Source of the DNA: Hippophae tibetana
Taxonomy: Eukaryota > Streptophyta > Magnoliopsida > Rosales > Elaeagnaceae
DNA length: 64,000 nucleotides
Direction: 5' to 3'
Assembly: GCA_037013495.1 (NCBI GenBank)
Contig: CM072808.1
Span: forward strand, 13,617,319 to 13,681,318
Shown piece by piece: positions 13,716 through 26,438 of the stretch. Under the pieces are notes generated by a model that saw only the letters and a list, made by a program, of their open reading frames with translations, did no database searches and was not told where the DNA came from. The number at the start of each line of letters is the position of its first letter. Position 1 is the stretch's first letter. The translations under genes and the position numbers were made by a program.

Positions 13716-14089
13716 TTTAGAAATATAATAAATTTAATAATATATTTTCTTTTTAAGTAATAATTATTTAAAAAAATAATGATTTCAATAATTTATTTTT
13801 TCTGACGAAAAAATAATGATTAAATGATATTATTTAAACTTTATTTAATATAGGGGTATTAAGGTAATTTATATATTTTTTTCCATTCCAGTGGCAAACC
13901 AAACATTGTAATACTGATTCCTTCTTTGATTCCAATGGTCGAACTAAACAACATTGTTTCCTTTCCATTTCATTCCATGAACCAAACGCCACCTTAGTTG
14001 AACAAATTTTTGAACCTGATCTTGACCCTATACTTGAACTAACAAATGTGGGAGAAAATCCACCACTTAAAGAAACAACTATAAAGGAA
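13716..14089. other. Gap, AT-rich, no gene seen
   Basis: An AT-rich stretch leads into a moderately complex segment (13890-14010) with CATTTCATTCCATGAACC-like sequence of the sort often found in dispersed plant repeats. I cannot assign it to a family. Confidence 0.25.
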
Positions 14090-15060
14090 TATGCAAGTCC
14101 AACAATGGACATTGCTACTACCTCAATCCGACTGGGTGAGGTTGCTTGGAATAAGCAACCTGGGAGGATGGCCAATGTCACTTCTCCTAGATTATTTGAT
14201 AACCTGGGAGGATGTTTACAATAAGCTTATGGGAAAATTTTATTCCCACAAAAAAAGAATTGAGAGAAAAGATTGGTACTTTCTCTAAGATGGATAGAGA
14301 ACCTTTCTATGAAGCTTGGGATAGTTCAAACTCTTTCTCACCCAATGCCCCCATTACAACTATCATTTATAGTTGTAGAACTAATTTTTCTATGATGAGT
14401 TGACACAACAATATCAGTTCATCATTAACAATGCTACTGGAGGAGTGATGGGAGAAAAAGATTGCCTTAGATTCTTACAATCTCTTTGAAATGTTAGGTA
14501 CTAATACCCATCAGAAAAGCTCCAGAGTGATGAGAGCAGGAGTCCATAAAATAGACTCCAATATTGAAGTTCAAATGAAGCTTGCATAATTGACCAAGCA
14601 AGTTGTGCTACTTACCACACATACCACAACCAATAAAAAACATGTGGCTTATATAGTACTTTGGGACATAGTGTTGATTCATATCCTTATCATGAAAAAA
14701 CAAATGTTGGACTGTAGGTCAATGTATTAGGGGGTCACCAACTAAGACCCATGTATGATCTCAATGCAAATACCTACAACTGGGGGTGAAGGAATCATCC
14801 AAATTTCTACTTAAGGTAGAATAATCCTACATTTTCCAAAGGCTCAAACCAATAAGGCCAAAAATTCCACCAATAATTTCCCAAGACCAACAAATTAACT
14901 TTGGAGGATAACTTAAATGCATTCATTCAAGTAAGCAGAGAAAACCAATCACAAACAAATCAAAGCTTAGAATTTGTGGAGGTTTCCATTAAAAAAGTCA
15001 AACTAGAGCTGGAGCAGCTAATTGAATACTTGCAAATGCAAAGCAAAGAATAGTTGTCAA
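14090..15060 (+). pseudogene. Athila-type Ty3 gag remnant
   Basis: Short frames encode motifs typical of plant Ty3 gag: ITWEDVYNKLMGKFYSHKKR near 14200 and a REPFYEAWDS motif near 14300. A downstream asparagine/proline-rich stretch with NLNAFIQVSRENQSQTNQS near 14910 resembles the tail of Athila gag proteins. It is an old fossil broken in many places. With the remnant at 15901-17060 it outlines one plus-strand Athila-type element. Confidence 0.6.
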
Positions 15061-15900
15061 GTTAGAAAAACAACAAAACTCAATAATATAGGGATATTGA
15101 CTTTACAAAATGATAAAATCCCCCGAGCAATGTCTCACTAAAGACAATAAAAATAGTTTTAGATGGAAAATAACCCATTATTTTATTTTATTATTTCTTC
15201 AATTTAATTTAAATTCATGGATAATATTTTTATTATTTTATTGTTTTTATTTTAAATATAGATTTTTATGATAATTTTAATTTTAAAATAATATTAAAAA
15301 AGAGAGAAGTAATGTAAAACTTAGCATGAAGAAAATAATGTTTCGTACTGCAACATGGGTGTTTTTGATCAACTTGAATTGAAGTTTATAGCGTGCCTTT
15401 AGTTTGTGCCATGGTATACATATTAATTCTAGCCAGAAATAGAACCCTTGTGTAAAAACACACAATTTTCTTCATTTTCTCTCATCTTATTCACAAATCC
15501 TAAATTTTTTCCCCACTAAATACCTCTAAACCCTCAAAAATCACATATTTCTTCAATAATATTTCAAACCTTTTACAAAAGCTCACTTTCCTAGTCATTA
15601 CCTACCCATTTCTTAAAAAAAATCAAAAACCATTAATAATTTCAAGAAATCTTCAAATTCAAAAAGAGGTGTTCTTCATTTTCTTCGATCCACATTACAC
15701 AAGTAAGTATTCATAAATTTTTAGAATTTAAATCTTTGAATTAAATTTTCTGAAAATTTATGGATTATTTATGTATTTTTAAGAATTTCAAATCTAAACT
15801 AGGACTAAGAGGGGTAAGGAACATATTGGAATAATTTGGTTTTTGTATTTTCTAGAATATTTGTGAACCAAGAAATTTTATATATTATTGAATTTTTGAA
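15061..15900 (+). other. Non-coding stretch between Athila remnants
   Basis: The sequence is AT-rich with a long pyrimidine-rich stretch (about 15470-15600). In Athila-type elements such sequence separates pol from the downstream ORF. No pol motif was recognised, and no host gene is seen. Confidence 0.35.
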
Positions 15901-17060
15901 ATGACACCTAAAAGAGGTAGACATGATAAATTGAAAGGAGTCTCAACTTTTGAAGAACATAATAGGGCAAGTTTTCAAGTCATAATACCAAATTACTTTT
16001 TGAAAAAGCTACAAAAGTCAATAAATGTTTCATACTTGAAAAAGTGAAGGATTTTGATTTGGGACATAATGTCTAATTTGAGGAAATTATTGATGTCATT
16101 GTAGTTTTTGGATGAAAAATTTTCGTAAAGGAACTTGATATTGCTATTAAATCTATTGTTCGGAAATTCTATGCAAACGTTCCCAACGTTATTGATAATA
16201 TAGTTAAGGTGTGGGATGTACTTGTCTCTTTTGGACCAAATGATATAAATGCACATTATTATTTAGTGAATATCAAGTAGAGTGAGTATAAAACATATTT
16301 AAATAATGTCGATTATACTATAGTACTTGAAACCTTAATTTTAGAATGGACTGAATTGAATTATGTTGGCAGAAAACATAAGGGCTTTGAAGCCTAGTAC
16401 TTGGATAAGGTTTCCCGCATTTGGATATAATTTTGTGCTTAAGACTGATGCCCACTAGGAATTACAATTCTATTGATAAAGAAAGGACAATTTTACAATA
16501 TGCTATTACATCTAAGATATCTATAGATGTAGGTAATATAATTCACCATAGGATCAAGCTATCTATAAATAGTCACTGTTTGACTTACTTTTTTCTCCAA
16601 TTAGTCACTTGTTTATGTAAGAAAGTGAGGGGTACCTAATTCAAAAGATGAAATTATAGTTCAATCTAGAGAATTATTAAATACAACCTATTTTAATGAA
16701 CTCATCTCTAGTACCAACATTGCTTAAAGGGAAAGAAGAGAAATTCCTTCATCAAAATCGACTATTAAAGAAGAAATTTATAATTTTGGCGAATGAATAA
16801 CCTACATAGAAGATTACTAGGAAGCCTACACAACCCATCATACTGTACTTTTCAATCAACAACATTGTGATCAGGTGAATCATAACTGATTAATGTATGA
16901 AATGAACCGGTTACAACTCAATCATCTCAGGATAGATACAAGTCATTTAGCAACACTTAAATATCAATACTACGATTTTACCTTTATTCCTCCTAAAAGA
17001 TCATGACAACAACTTGAAGAACAAAATATGGATGAATGGAAGAGGAACTCTAAATTTGTT
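15901..17060 (+). pseudogene. Remnant of the downstream (env-position) ORF of an Athila-type element
   Basis: The remnant begins with MTPKRGRHDK at 15901, a basic start like those of the ORF that follows pol in Athila elements. A VREFYANVPN-type motif near 16160 and a LVSFGPNDINAHYYL-type motif near 16225 belong to the plant-transposon-protein family found in this position. The function of that family is unknown. The copy is broken and old. Confidence 0.55.
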
Positions 17061-17946
17061 CCAAAGTTTCATGAGTTTTTATGTTTTTTGTCTTTTTATT
17101 TTATTTTGAAAAGTTTAGTTTTAATGCTTTTTAATATTTTTTTATTTTATTTTCCTATCATGTGAATATTATTTAGAATTGTTAATTTTATCACTATTTG
17201 TTGAAATTTATAAGAAGTACACATTTTTTCTATGTGAATTAAAAATGTTTGAAATTATGAATACATCTACAATTCCACACAAATACTTGATCAGGTTCAA
17301 CAAATGAATAACTTTTCTATTTTTCGCACTTTTTCTTTAACTTACAATTATTACATTAAAGGCAATGTTAGTGCTAAGTTGGGGGTAAAAAGGTTACATA
17401 TTTATAAAATTGAGGTAATTTAAAAATTTATTAAACATATGTTCTCATTTTAATATTTTTAATATTTTTATTAGTTTCAAAATTTTAGTTTGATTTTAAA
17501 ATATTTCACAAAATTATTGTCTTTCATTTAATGTTAAATAAATAATTAAGTTTTTGCAATGTTAGATTAATTTATTGAACATATCATGGAATAATGTGAT
17601 AACTTGTTAGTTTTTGTCATAATTTTATATTTCATGATTAAATATTGAAATTACGAAAAATCTAAAATTGATGTTTAGAAATCTAATAATAGAGACTATC
17701 TTGTGAGAATGTTTTGAGTCATTATCTTCGCATTTTGAGTGAAAATATATTTTTTACTCTTTAAATACTATTCAAATTGTTATATGTTTTCTATAGGTTT
17801 TGCATTGAATGCTAAGAATTTTACATTTAATAAAGTGTCATATATTTATTTTTATGGATTAAATTGAACAACTTAAGTAGAAATTAAAAGTCTATGTCTT
17901 TCTTTCATTCATGCATGACTTCAAAAAAGAAACATATAATGGTTAC
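17061..17946 (+). other. 3' non-coding region of the Athila-type element
   Basis: This AT-rich stretch contains GTGCTAAGTTGGGGGTAAAA at 17371-17390, a guanine-rich motif typical of the region after the last ORF of Athila elements. It appears to resume at 21604 after the inserted family-Y LTR. Confidence 0.45.
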
Positions 17947-19020
17947 TAATGAGTGCTCAAAAAGTACTAAAATTACCATGATTTTATTCACTTTAATTGA
18001 TTAAAAATATATATATTTATATGATTTTATCATATTTCTATATAAATCTATCTTTTCGGAATCACGGGTATTTTTATTGTTTTTCAAGTATTTCGCTTAA
18101 AAAAGTAACTTAAAGACTCAAAGGAAAATATCGGAGGCAATACATCACAAATATATTCATAAAGTAAAGAAGAAAAAGTAAAAAAAGATGGAAAAATTGA
18201 ACAAAATGGATCAAAAATGAAGAAATCGCGCACACAACTACCCAACCGCGCCAAGTGTTGTGTGTTTTACAACACACAAAAAAAACATGCAAGTATGCAT
18301 GGTCACAAGTAATAAATTTGATAAGTAAGTTATCATTCCCACGGAGATTTGTTACTACAGTTTGTTGAGTACTAAAATTATCTCTCTCTGATTTTATTCA
18401 AAACGTTCGTTGATTGTAACAAATTTAAGAAAAGAGTTTAAAAACAAAATAAAAGAAATGTAGGATTGCAATTTTTCACCAAATTAATCAACTCAAATCA
18501 TTTTATTTTCTTTTGATTTATATTCTTTAGTACATTAAATTTGTCAACCGAAAACTTCTAATTTTATTCATACATCTATTCCGAGTTCCATACAAACACA
18601 CCCAGTTAAATTAATTCACTATATCTCTATGAGAATTAAATTCACCGAGATTCATTACGTTTTAAGTTTTCAAATGGCCAAACATACAATTAGGCTATAT
18701 TTCTATCCTTCATCATACATGTCATTCTCTCTACGAGCAATATACACACAAATGCCTCTTCCAAGTTTATTTATGTGTCACGGATCGTTTCGATAAGATT
18801 CGTAAATAATCAAAAAGCATTAAGCACAAAATAGAACGAATAAATCGAATGTCTTATAAATCTATCAAAACCGAGCAACACAAGAAAATTACGCAGAACA
18901 CAGAACACAACAAAAGCCAAAAAATGGCTTCTGCGTGTTCTGCCCTCCAAAACCGAGCAACACAAGAAAATTAAACTCTACCCAAAACTCCAAAACCTTT
19001 TAAAACTATCATCTTATCTC

Positions 19021-19030
19021 CTATTTATAG
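19021..19030 (-). promoter_or_regulatory. TATA box of X LTR copy A
   Basis: The minus strand reads CTATAAATAG. It lies directly downstream, in LTR sense, of the GC-rich G-box region, and an equivalent CTATAAATAA occurs in copy B at 27318-27327. It is probably the promoter of the retroelement. Confidence 0.6.
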
Positions 19031-19202
19031 CTAAAAATAATACATCTAAAATATTACATTTTTTATTTTATTTTTTTATAAAAACGCATAATAATTTTAT
19101 ATCGAAAAAATAAAATCACGTGTATCGAAATTCGATATTAAAAATATTAATTAAATCACGCGTGAGACAGGGCCCGTTCAGAATTTTTAATTCATTATGC
19201 AT

Positions 19203-19443
19203 GCCATGTGTCAGCGTCTGATTCGCTGAAAAGAATTAAAGCGGACACGTGGCAGCTTCTCATTGGTTGCGGGAAACGGCGTTTGGGACAAAAGAGCACG
19301 GAGACAACGGCTACACACAGGTATGATCCTGCGTTTTCGTGCTCATCGTAACATGCCACGTGTCATTACATGATTGGCTGAAAAATAGAGTGGGACACGT
19401 GGCAGTTGTTGATTCGAGGAAAGGATTCAGGTGGACATGTGGC
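19203..19443. promoter_or_regulatory. G-box/ABRE cluster in X LTR copy A
   Basis: Sites of the GCCACGTGTC/GACACGTGGC type occur at 19203-19212 (ATG variant), 19244-19253, 19355-19364, 19394-19403 and 19434-19443 (ATG variant). Starts within a group are 39-41 bp apart. ACGTGGC is the core of abscisic-acid response elements and of bZIP/bHLH G-boxes. ATTGG (reverse CCAAT) follows several of them. The cluster lies 170-420 bp upstream of the LTR's TATA box. Confidence 0.6.
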
Positions 19444-20312
19444 AGCTTCTTATTCGAGGAAAATCTGGTTGCACGTAGAGCTCAGCGCAAGGGATCAGAG
19501 ACGCGCGTACGTGGGGGACAACGGCTGGATGCGTCAGAGAAGTGGGTCCCACTTGTATGCCGGCCTGCGCGGCAGATGGGCCCCACTCGGGCGCCGAGTC
19601 GTGTGAAAGAATCTGCACGCACGCGATTTGGTCGGGTGTGATCGGCACGCACGAATCTCAGCCGTTTCTTCTCTGATCGGATGGTCCACGTTTCACGCAT
19701 GCATATTGGCGCGTGGTTCTTTTCACCTGCGCAAAAAATTAAACTTTATTAATTGCATTTTGACCCATAAATTTATTTCAAATTACATTTTCAACTTTCT
19801 TTAATTAGAGTTTAGCCCTTTTCTAATTTAAATTAAATTTTTAAACTTTTAATAATTAAAATTAAGCCCGATTTTAATTTAAATTATATTTTTGACTTTT
19901 ATAAATTGTAATTAAGAACTCTATTATTTGAAATTATATTTTTAGACATAAATTTGCAATTAATTAGTTTTTCGATACAAATTATTTAATTTTATTAAAA
20001 TATATAAAAAACAGTAAATACTAATTTATTAAACTAAAATGAACTAAAAACATTGAAAACATAGCAATTATAATTAATAAATAGGTGAAAATAACTATAT
20101 AAAATACAGTTATCACCAAGCAACGTGCATGAATCGCCCAATCCGCGCGTGCCACTGCTCCTTTCTGAGCGCGTTGCCACTCATCTGCACCCTATTTCAC
20201 GCACACCACCTCGCCCCACCTACCATGACGTCAACAATGATGTCATCATTCACTAATCCGCGTTTCCTCCATTTTTAATCATTTTCCACCCACTTTTTCT
20301 TCCTCTCATCAC

Positions 20313-20322
20313 CTATAAATAT
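20313..20322 (+). promoter_or_regulatory. TATA box of the family-Y LTR at 17947-21598
   Basis: CTATAAATAT follows the CCTCTCATCAC segment. The same CACCTATAAATA context occurs in the other complete Y copy (minus strand, 62331-62340), which supports it as the LTR promoter. Confidence 0.55.
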
Positions 20323-21603
20323 CCTCATTCTCTTCATATCAAAACACACCTAAAAACACATCTTCTTCTCTCTTTGTTTCTCTCAATTTCTTAGTTTTTA
20401 GTTTTTCCTTAGTTATTTTTCTTAGTTTTAGAGTTCTTCTCTTTTTGAGAAGAATTAATTATGTTTTTGTAATTTATTTGTTTTTCGATTCAATAAATGG
20501 AAGTGCAAATTCCGTTTGGAGGTTTTCTAGCAATAGGAATAACATCAAAGTATTGTAAGGATTTTATTTTTTTTAGAGTTATTTTTTATGTTTTATTCTT
20601 ATATGTTATATTTAATTTTTCTGTGATTAAATTTAACTTTGCTGGATGTTTGTAAACATGATATAATAATAACGTTGTTATGCTTTTGAAATATTAAATA
20701 GGTAAAAATCTATAAAATGAATTGATTTTGTTTTTATTCAAGATTTTATATTAAGAATGTTAGAGAGAAATATATTATTTTTCATTGCAAACTTAAATCT
20801 GAAAATTAGATTTTAAGGTTTAGTTATCCGAACTGATTTAGAGTAGTTCTCTTTTATTTGTTGGTATAATCGCCCGGTAGTTAGAGTGAAGCTCTATTTC
20901 AAAATTTTTTATAAAAATTATTATCTGAAAATGTATTGAAAACATGTTTTCAGTAGTGGTTTTAAAACTTGAAAGTTAGTGCTCAGATAATTAAATTCTT
21001 AGGTTTAATTTGGACACCTTGAATAAAGTTTAAAGTGTCTAACCCCACCAAATGTGGCATTTAAATGGTTCATTTCCAATCTCTTAGAAAAAAGGAATTA
21101 ATTTAATTAACCAAATTAGTTATCAACCCCACACATAGGTGTCAATTGATTTGTTTAGTTAACAAAAAATATCTAATCCCACCAAAGGTGGTATTCATAT
21201 AAAAAAGAAAGAATCAATAAATATCAATTTATATCTTTAATAACCTAAATAATATGAGCAAACATAATTAACATTGTTATTATATCCATAAATACTGCAC
21301 TATTATAACAGATAAAATTTGCATAATGTTTATTGAATCTGTATCTATGTTTATTTTTATGCCAGTAGATTAAAAACCCAAAACCCAAAACCTAAAATAT
21401 CGTAACAGGATGTTTAGGATTTAATTTCGTTTTTTTAAAAGTTTCAATAATAAATTAAAAACTATATATATTCATTCCTTAGATCGACCTTGGGAGTATA
21501 CTTATCATTTTCTATAAAATGATTCATGCACTTGCGAGAGTTTTATAAATATAAAACCAAAGTATTGGCAGAATCGATGATGCCGGTTTTGCTCATCAAT
21601 TAC

Positions 21604-22497
21604 CTAAGTCAATAAAAAAATCAAAAATTAGCCCCTCACCCAAATCATACAAAAATATGATAAATTGTACATAGGTCATCTCTCTCTAAAAAGAAAGAAA
21701 TAAAAAAAAAACAGGAAATAAATCCCCAATAAGTCATTCCATTTTCTTAATCACTTAAATGCATATAACTTAAAAAAATTTATTTGACTATTTTAATTAA
21801 TGCATGAGAATAATATGTGATTTCTATATAAATCCTTTTATTCGATTTTTGATGATATCAATATTATGCAATACTTTGAGCCTTTTTTCCATAAAGATAT
21901 GCAAAATTATTATTTCATTTTTGTACATAAACTCTATTTGCATATACTTTGAATGAGTGCTTGAATCAATAGGATTAGTGTTGTTAAGAGTATTCCTTAG
22001 AAGGTTAGAGTCGAAACGAAGTCAGATTCTTACATTGAAACTAAGGTAATTAATATTGATAAATTTTTCATATGAATATGAATATAATTTTCAACTAACC
22101 ATTATAGTAAACTATGAATGTTTAGAATAATAAAATAACTTATGCTTTGGATTTTATTTGTGAACGTAAAAGAAAATTAAAAACATGAGACGTTTTGCTA
22201 TTCTTTTTACCATGTTATTTTTGATTTTTTTTGTTTAACTTTTTGTTTATTATTGGTTTATGTGTTATTTGTTATTTATTTTTAATTTTTAGTTTGATGT
22301 TTGTAGGTATCATCTCTGAAAGCCTTTATAAGACTTAAACTTGTCTACTTGGAAAATTTGGGGATTTAAATGCTTGTTACATAGGCTAAATGCAAACGTG
22401 TCAATTTATGAAAATAATTGAAGGTATTTTAATTTTATTCTAGTTTTTATTTTGAGTTTTTTTTTCATTTCTTGCTAAGAGACTAGTAAGAATTAAG
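21604..22497 (+). other. Continuation of the Athila 3' non-coding region
   Basis: This AT-rich sequence without ORFs resumes after the solo LTR. It includes GAGTATTCCTTAGAAGGTTA-like sequence near 21990, which resembles Athila 3' regions, and ends with GGTTGGAGGTTG just before the family-Z LTR edge, a possible polypurine tract. Confidence 0.4.
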
Positions 22498-22762
22498 CTG
22501 GTTGGAGGTTGTAATAAGTGCTTAAAAGCACTTAATATAACATGATTTTATATACTTTAATTAATAAAATATATTTATATTTGCATAGTTTTATTATCTT
22601 TTAAATCAAATCTATCATTTTTAGAATCATGTGTATGTTTTTTTATTTTGTTTTGGTATTTTAGCTTCGAAAATGATTTAACTAATCAACACTCGAAAAA
22701 TTGAACCTGAAAGTACTATATTATAACATTGAACAAAATTGTGTCCTCTCTTGAATTTTTAT
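22498..22762 (+). mobile_element. Start of a family-Z LTR (probable 3' LTR of the Athila-type element)
   Basis: TAATAAGTGCTTAAAAGCAC closely matches the start of the Z LTR at 25168, and the match continues for about 250 bp (for example TTTTATTATCTTTTAAA and CAACACTCGAAAAATTGAACC). Family Z is a diverged relative of Y. It is cut by an X LTR at 22763, and I cannot follow Z beyond the insertion with confidence. Confidence 0.6.
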
Positions 22763-24291
22763 TGATAAATCTGTGTTTTATAGTTATTTTATCCAATTTA
22801 TTAATTATAATTGCTACATTCTTAAGGGTTTTAGTTAATTTTAAGTTCTTAAATTATTATTTAGTGTTAGTTTTGTAAGAAATTATATTTTTAGAGAAAT
22901 TAAACAAATTATATTAAAAAAGAATTTGAATCCAAATAAAAAAAGTTTAAAATTTAATTTGAATTAAAAAGAAGGCTTAAATGTAATAAATAAAAAAATG
23001 AATTTAAAATTGTTTTCTGCGTAGATAGGGCGTCTCACGCGCGACATTGATCAACTTTCATCACACACTGTCAGATCAAACGATGGACAGTCCAGATCGT
23101 GCGTGTTGTCCACGCCCTACACGAGAGAGTCACGAATGGAGTCCAACTGCTCTGCATAGCCCAATGTGTGGAATTCCCATGTGACGTGGTTCACCAATGC
23201 TGTGTGCACCAACGATTCTCGCCCAGTCTGAAGCCACCATGTGTCCGATTATTTTCCAGCGAATCAAAACATGCCATGTGGCATGTATAGTGAAAAACAA
23301 TTAAGAGAATTCCACGCGTAATCTAGCTCTTTTACAAGTTTTGTTTCTTACCTTTTTGCATGCCTCTTCTCATATTTTTTGGTGATTCTCCATGGGAAGT
23401 TTTTGTGTTTGTTCTTTGTCTCTAAAAATTAGAGAGAGCACACAAAAGCCATTTTTTTTTGTTTTTTAGGTAAAAATATAGAGAAGGGAGACAACAAAGA
23501 AGAAAAGAAAGAGATGAATTCCATTTTTTCATTAAGGAATCGTGAAAGAGTTTCTTTTGATTTTTTTTTCTTTTAATTGTGTTCTTTGAAATGTCTAAAT
23601 ATTTTCGTATTGTAATTTCAATATATGATACGAAGTAAATTATTTGTTCTAGGGTTGCAATGTAGCTTAAATAATGAAACTTGAATTAATTATTTTTGAA
23701 TAATTTGTGAGATGTTTTTAATTTTTTTATTATATTTGTGCTTAATGCCTTTGATTATTGGAAGATTAATCAATTGATCAATGACCCCTAATAAACTTGG
23801 AAAAGGAATATTTGTGTTTTGCTCGTGGATAGAATAACATATATTTATATGGGATAGGAATATACTTTTATGGTATGTGTAGTTATTGAGAGCTTTGAGC
23901 TCAATGAATCTTTGGTGAATTTAATTCTCATAAGAATATAGTAAATTATTTTAGCGAGATGTGTTTATTTTTTATCGAAAGAGACATATGGATAAATAAG
24001 TAGTTATTTGTTGACAAATTAAATGCGAAAATATATGATTGAAGTGGATTAATTTTGTGAAATTTCAATCCTAGAGTTTTCTTCAAGTGTTAATAATTTC
24101 ATATATTGTTATTTAAAATTAGTTTAGTTAAACTTTATCCAGCTATCAATTGTTTGGATAAAATTAGGTTGAAATAATTTTAGCACTTAACAAATATTAG
24201 TAACAAATCTTCGTGGGAATGATATCTTATTGTCACTTATTACTTGTGATCGTGTATACTTGCATGTTCATGTTATCTTAAGAGACCAACA
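22763..24291 (+). mobile_element. Family-X LTR, copy C
   Basis: It starts TGATAAATCTGT and ends GACCAACA, the reverse complement of the X ends in copies A and B. It is flanked by TTTAT and TTTCT, a one-mismatch 5-bp target duplication. The sense strand is plus. A GC-rich promoter-side part (23020-23290) and the conserved segments at the 3' side (near 24190-24260) are present. It is about 1.5 kb, shorter and more diverged than copies A and B. Confidence 0.65.
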
Positions 24292-25167
24292 TTTCTATAT
24301 TTTCTCTCTTTTTAGTTCCAAAAATTGACCAAAATTATGCTAATGGAGGCCACTTAGGGTTTATGGGGTGATTAGGGGATTAAATATTGCTCAGGTATGA
24401 TCTGAACCATCAGATCAACTTCAAATCAAAGGCTACAATCAAAACAAGAAAAACTGACAACTCCAACCAATCACAGTGCGACACATGACATCAGATATTC
24501 ACTGGGCGAAACAGGGAGCGACGTATGGTAGGGGAAACCAGTCAGAGTCAACGCTCGTTGAGTTAGTGACACACGACATGCCATGATTTGCATAAACGAA
24601 TGGCGTGGTACATAGGTGGAATGCGTAGAGCAATGGCATGATGACACATGGCAATGAGGGTTGGCCAATTTCCGAACTCGGATTGATCGTTGTTTTGACA
24701 CGTGGCACATATTCCGTCCTCCTCACATGTGGTGTAACATGATTTGTTGTCACTACTTGCATGGCATCCATATGACTTACCCAGTCAATTCCTCTGCTTG
24801 CATGGTATGACACGTGGTAGCTCTGTATTGGTGTTCATGTGTTAAAAATTCATAAAAAAATCCCAAAAAATTCTAAAAATTATATTTTAACCTTTTTTTA
24901 CTAAAAAGTTTATATTCTAATATTTTTGGCCATAAAAATACTATTTATTGAATAAGACAAGTGAATATTAAGTAAAAAAATCCGCTAATGACTCTATTTT
25001 CAAAGAGTCATCAATCACTTAGGGTACATATCCTTACCTACAGTCATAAGTGTACACTTCAAAAATTTGACATGACAAAAATTATAACATCAAATCAACA
25101 AGCGGGTTTGAGCCTTCTCGACTCTAGCAAGTCTAGGGCCTAGAGTGTGATATCACTAGGGGCTGAG
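24292..25167. repeat. Dispersed repeat also present inverted near 31340-31640
   Basis: From about 24760 to 25015 the sequence matches the reverse complement of about 31340-31580. Shared landmarks are a GCATCCAT(A/G)TG segment, GTGTTAAAAATTCATAAAA and an (A/T)TAATGACTCTA segment. A GC-richer part (24470-24830) carries G-box-like sites GACACATGGC (24643), GACACGTGGC (24697) and GACACGTGGT (24809). It could be part of another LTR family. No gene is seen. Confidence 0.45.
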
Positions 25168-26438
25168 TGATGAGTGCTTAAAAGCACTAAATATAATATG
25201 ATTTTATGAAATTTAAATAATAAAATAAATTTTTAAATCAATAGTTTTATTATCTTTTAAAATAAACCTATCTTTTTAGAATCGTGGTATGTTTTGTTGT
25301 TTTTTAGGTATTTTAGCTTCAAAATGATTTAACTGATCAACACTCAAAAAATAGTACCTAAAAACACTCTAATACATATATTGAAGCATAAAAGATTAAC
25401 ATATATAAAGCTTACGTATGTTTCAAACCATTGTAAAAGGTGTAATTAAAAATAAGAATTCTAGTTATTCTAAGGAGCGCTGGTCGTGGTATAGAAATTG
25501 TGTGTGTTGTGATGCAAGGATAACATAGTGAAATTCACATGTTCCAAAATTGATGCATGCCATAATGAAGGATTTTTATGCCGCAGTATGCGTGTAGTGG
25601 ATCGAGTTCCAACCATTTACAACTTGTATCATGCTACGATGTTGAATTAAAGTGTGCCACAACACCTGCATATTAGATTATTTTCTTTTTCTTCACCTAT
25701 AAATTAGACCCTAAATTCACTTTTTAAAAAGCATTATGCAACAAAAAATTTAGCTGCATTTCTAGTTTCTCTTTAGCTTTTCTTTTTCTTTTAGTAGTTT
25801 TAAAGTTATTATCTCAAATTAAGAGCTCAATAATTTTAGTTTATGTAGTAGTTTTTGTTTGGATTCAATAAACATTATTGACAATTTTGTTTGGAGGTTT
25901 TCCATAAATAAAAACAATATTAAAGTTTTGTAAATATACAACTGAGATATAATTTGAATGTAATATTTTTATATTACCTTTATGTGCTATTTTAAATATT
26001 ATGTTTAATTTATTGATCATAATAAATTAAGCATGTCTCACTCAACATACTATGTGATATTAGTAATATTGTTATACTTGTAAAATATTAAAGTAGGCAA
26101 ACAATTTTTATAAAATAAATTAAATTTTATTTCTTCATCAAGATTTGAACAAAACTTGTAAAAGAAAAATATATTGATGAAGAATTTTTTATAATAAACA
26201 TAAAAATTAGATTTAGGATTTAATTATCTAAATATGATTTAGAGTTAACTATTCGATTTAGGATTTGATTATTTTGATCTTTGGAGAACTCTATTTCAAA
26301 GATTTTTATAAGAATTATTATTGAAAAATATATTGACGATATATTTTTCTTAATAGTTTTAAAATCTAAAAGTTATTTTCTAAATACTTAAATCATAAAG
26401 ATAATTTTGACACCTTGATAACATTCTAAATTGTTAGA

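Larger units (their letters stand above)
18256..20115 (-). mobile_element. Family-X solo LTR, copy A
   Basis: On the plus strand it starts TGTTGTGTG and ends CAGTTATCA. It is flanked on both sides by CCAAG (18251-18255 and 20116-20120), a perfect target duplication. It is 1,860 bp long and has no internal region. The sense strand is minus, judged from a TATA box at 19021-19030 and from the position of the conserved TCTCCGTGGGAA segment near the 3' end. The GC-rich part 19140-19700 contains the G-box cluster. ORFs overlapping that part arise from low stop-codon density. Confidence 0.85.
17947..21598 (+). mobile_element. Family-Y solo LTR carrying a nested X LTR
   Basis: Its left edge is TAATGAGTGCTC and its right edge GCTCATCA, matching the terminal inverted TGATGAG/CTCATCA of the family. 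It is flanked by GTTAC (17942-17946) and ATTAC (21599-21603), a near-perfect 5-bp target duplication, and no internal region remains, so it is a solo LTR. Without the nested X copy (18256-20115 plus its 5-bp duplication) it is about 1.8 kb. It reads plus, has a TATA box at 20313 and a GC-rich stretch just upstream (20120-20220). Confidence 0.8.

Noticed and set aside
19339-19700. Overlapping ORFs on both strands
   Set aside because: They fall in the GC-rich G-box region of X LTR copy A. The same region in copy B (27501-28047) has different, equally arbitrary frames.
17942-21603. The family-Y LTR as the 3' LTR of the Athila-type element with gag at 14090
   Set aside because: The near-perfect target duplication and the continuation of Athila-like 3' sequence after 21604 favour a separate solo LTR insertion, with the Z LTR at 22498 as the element's own 3' LTR. 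The alternative is not fully excluded.
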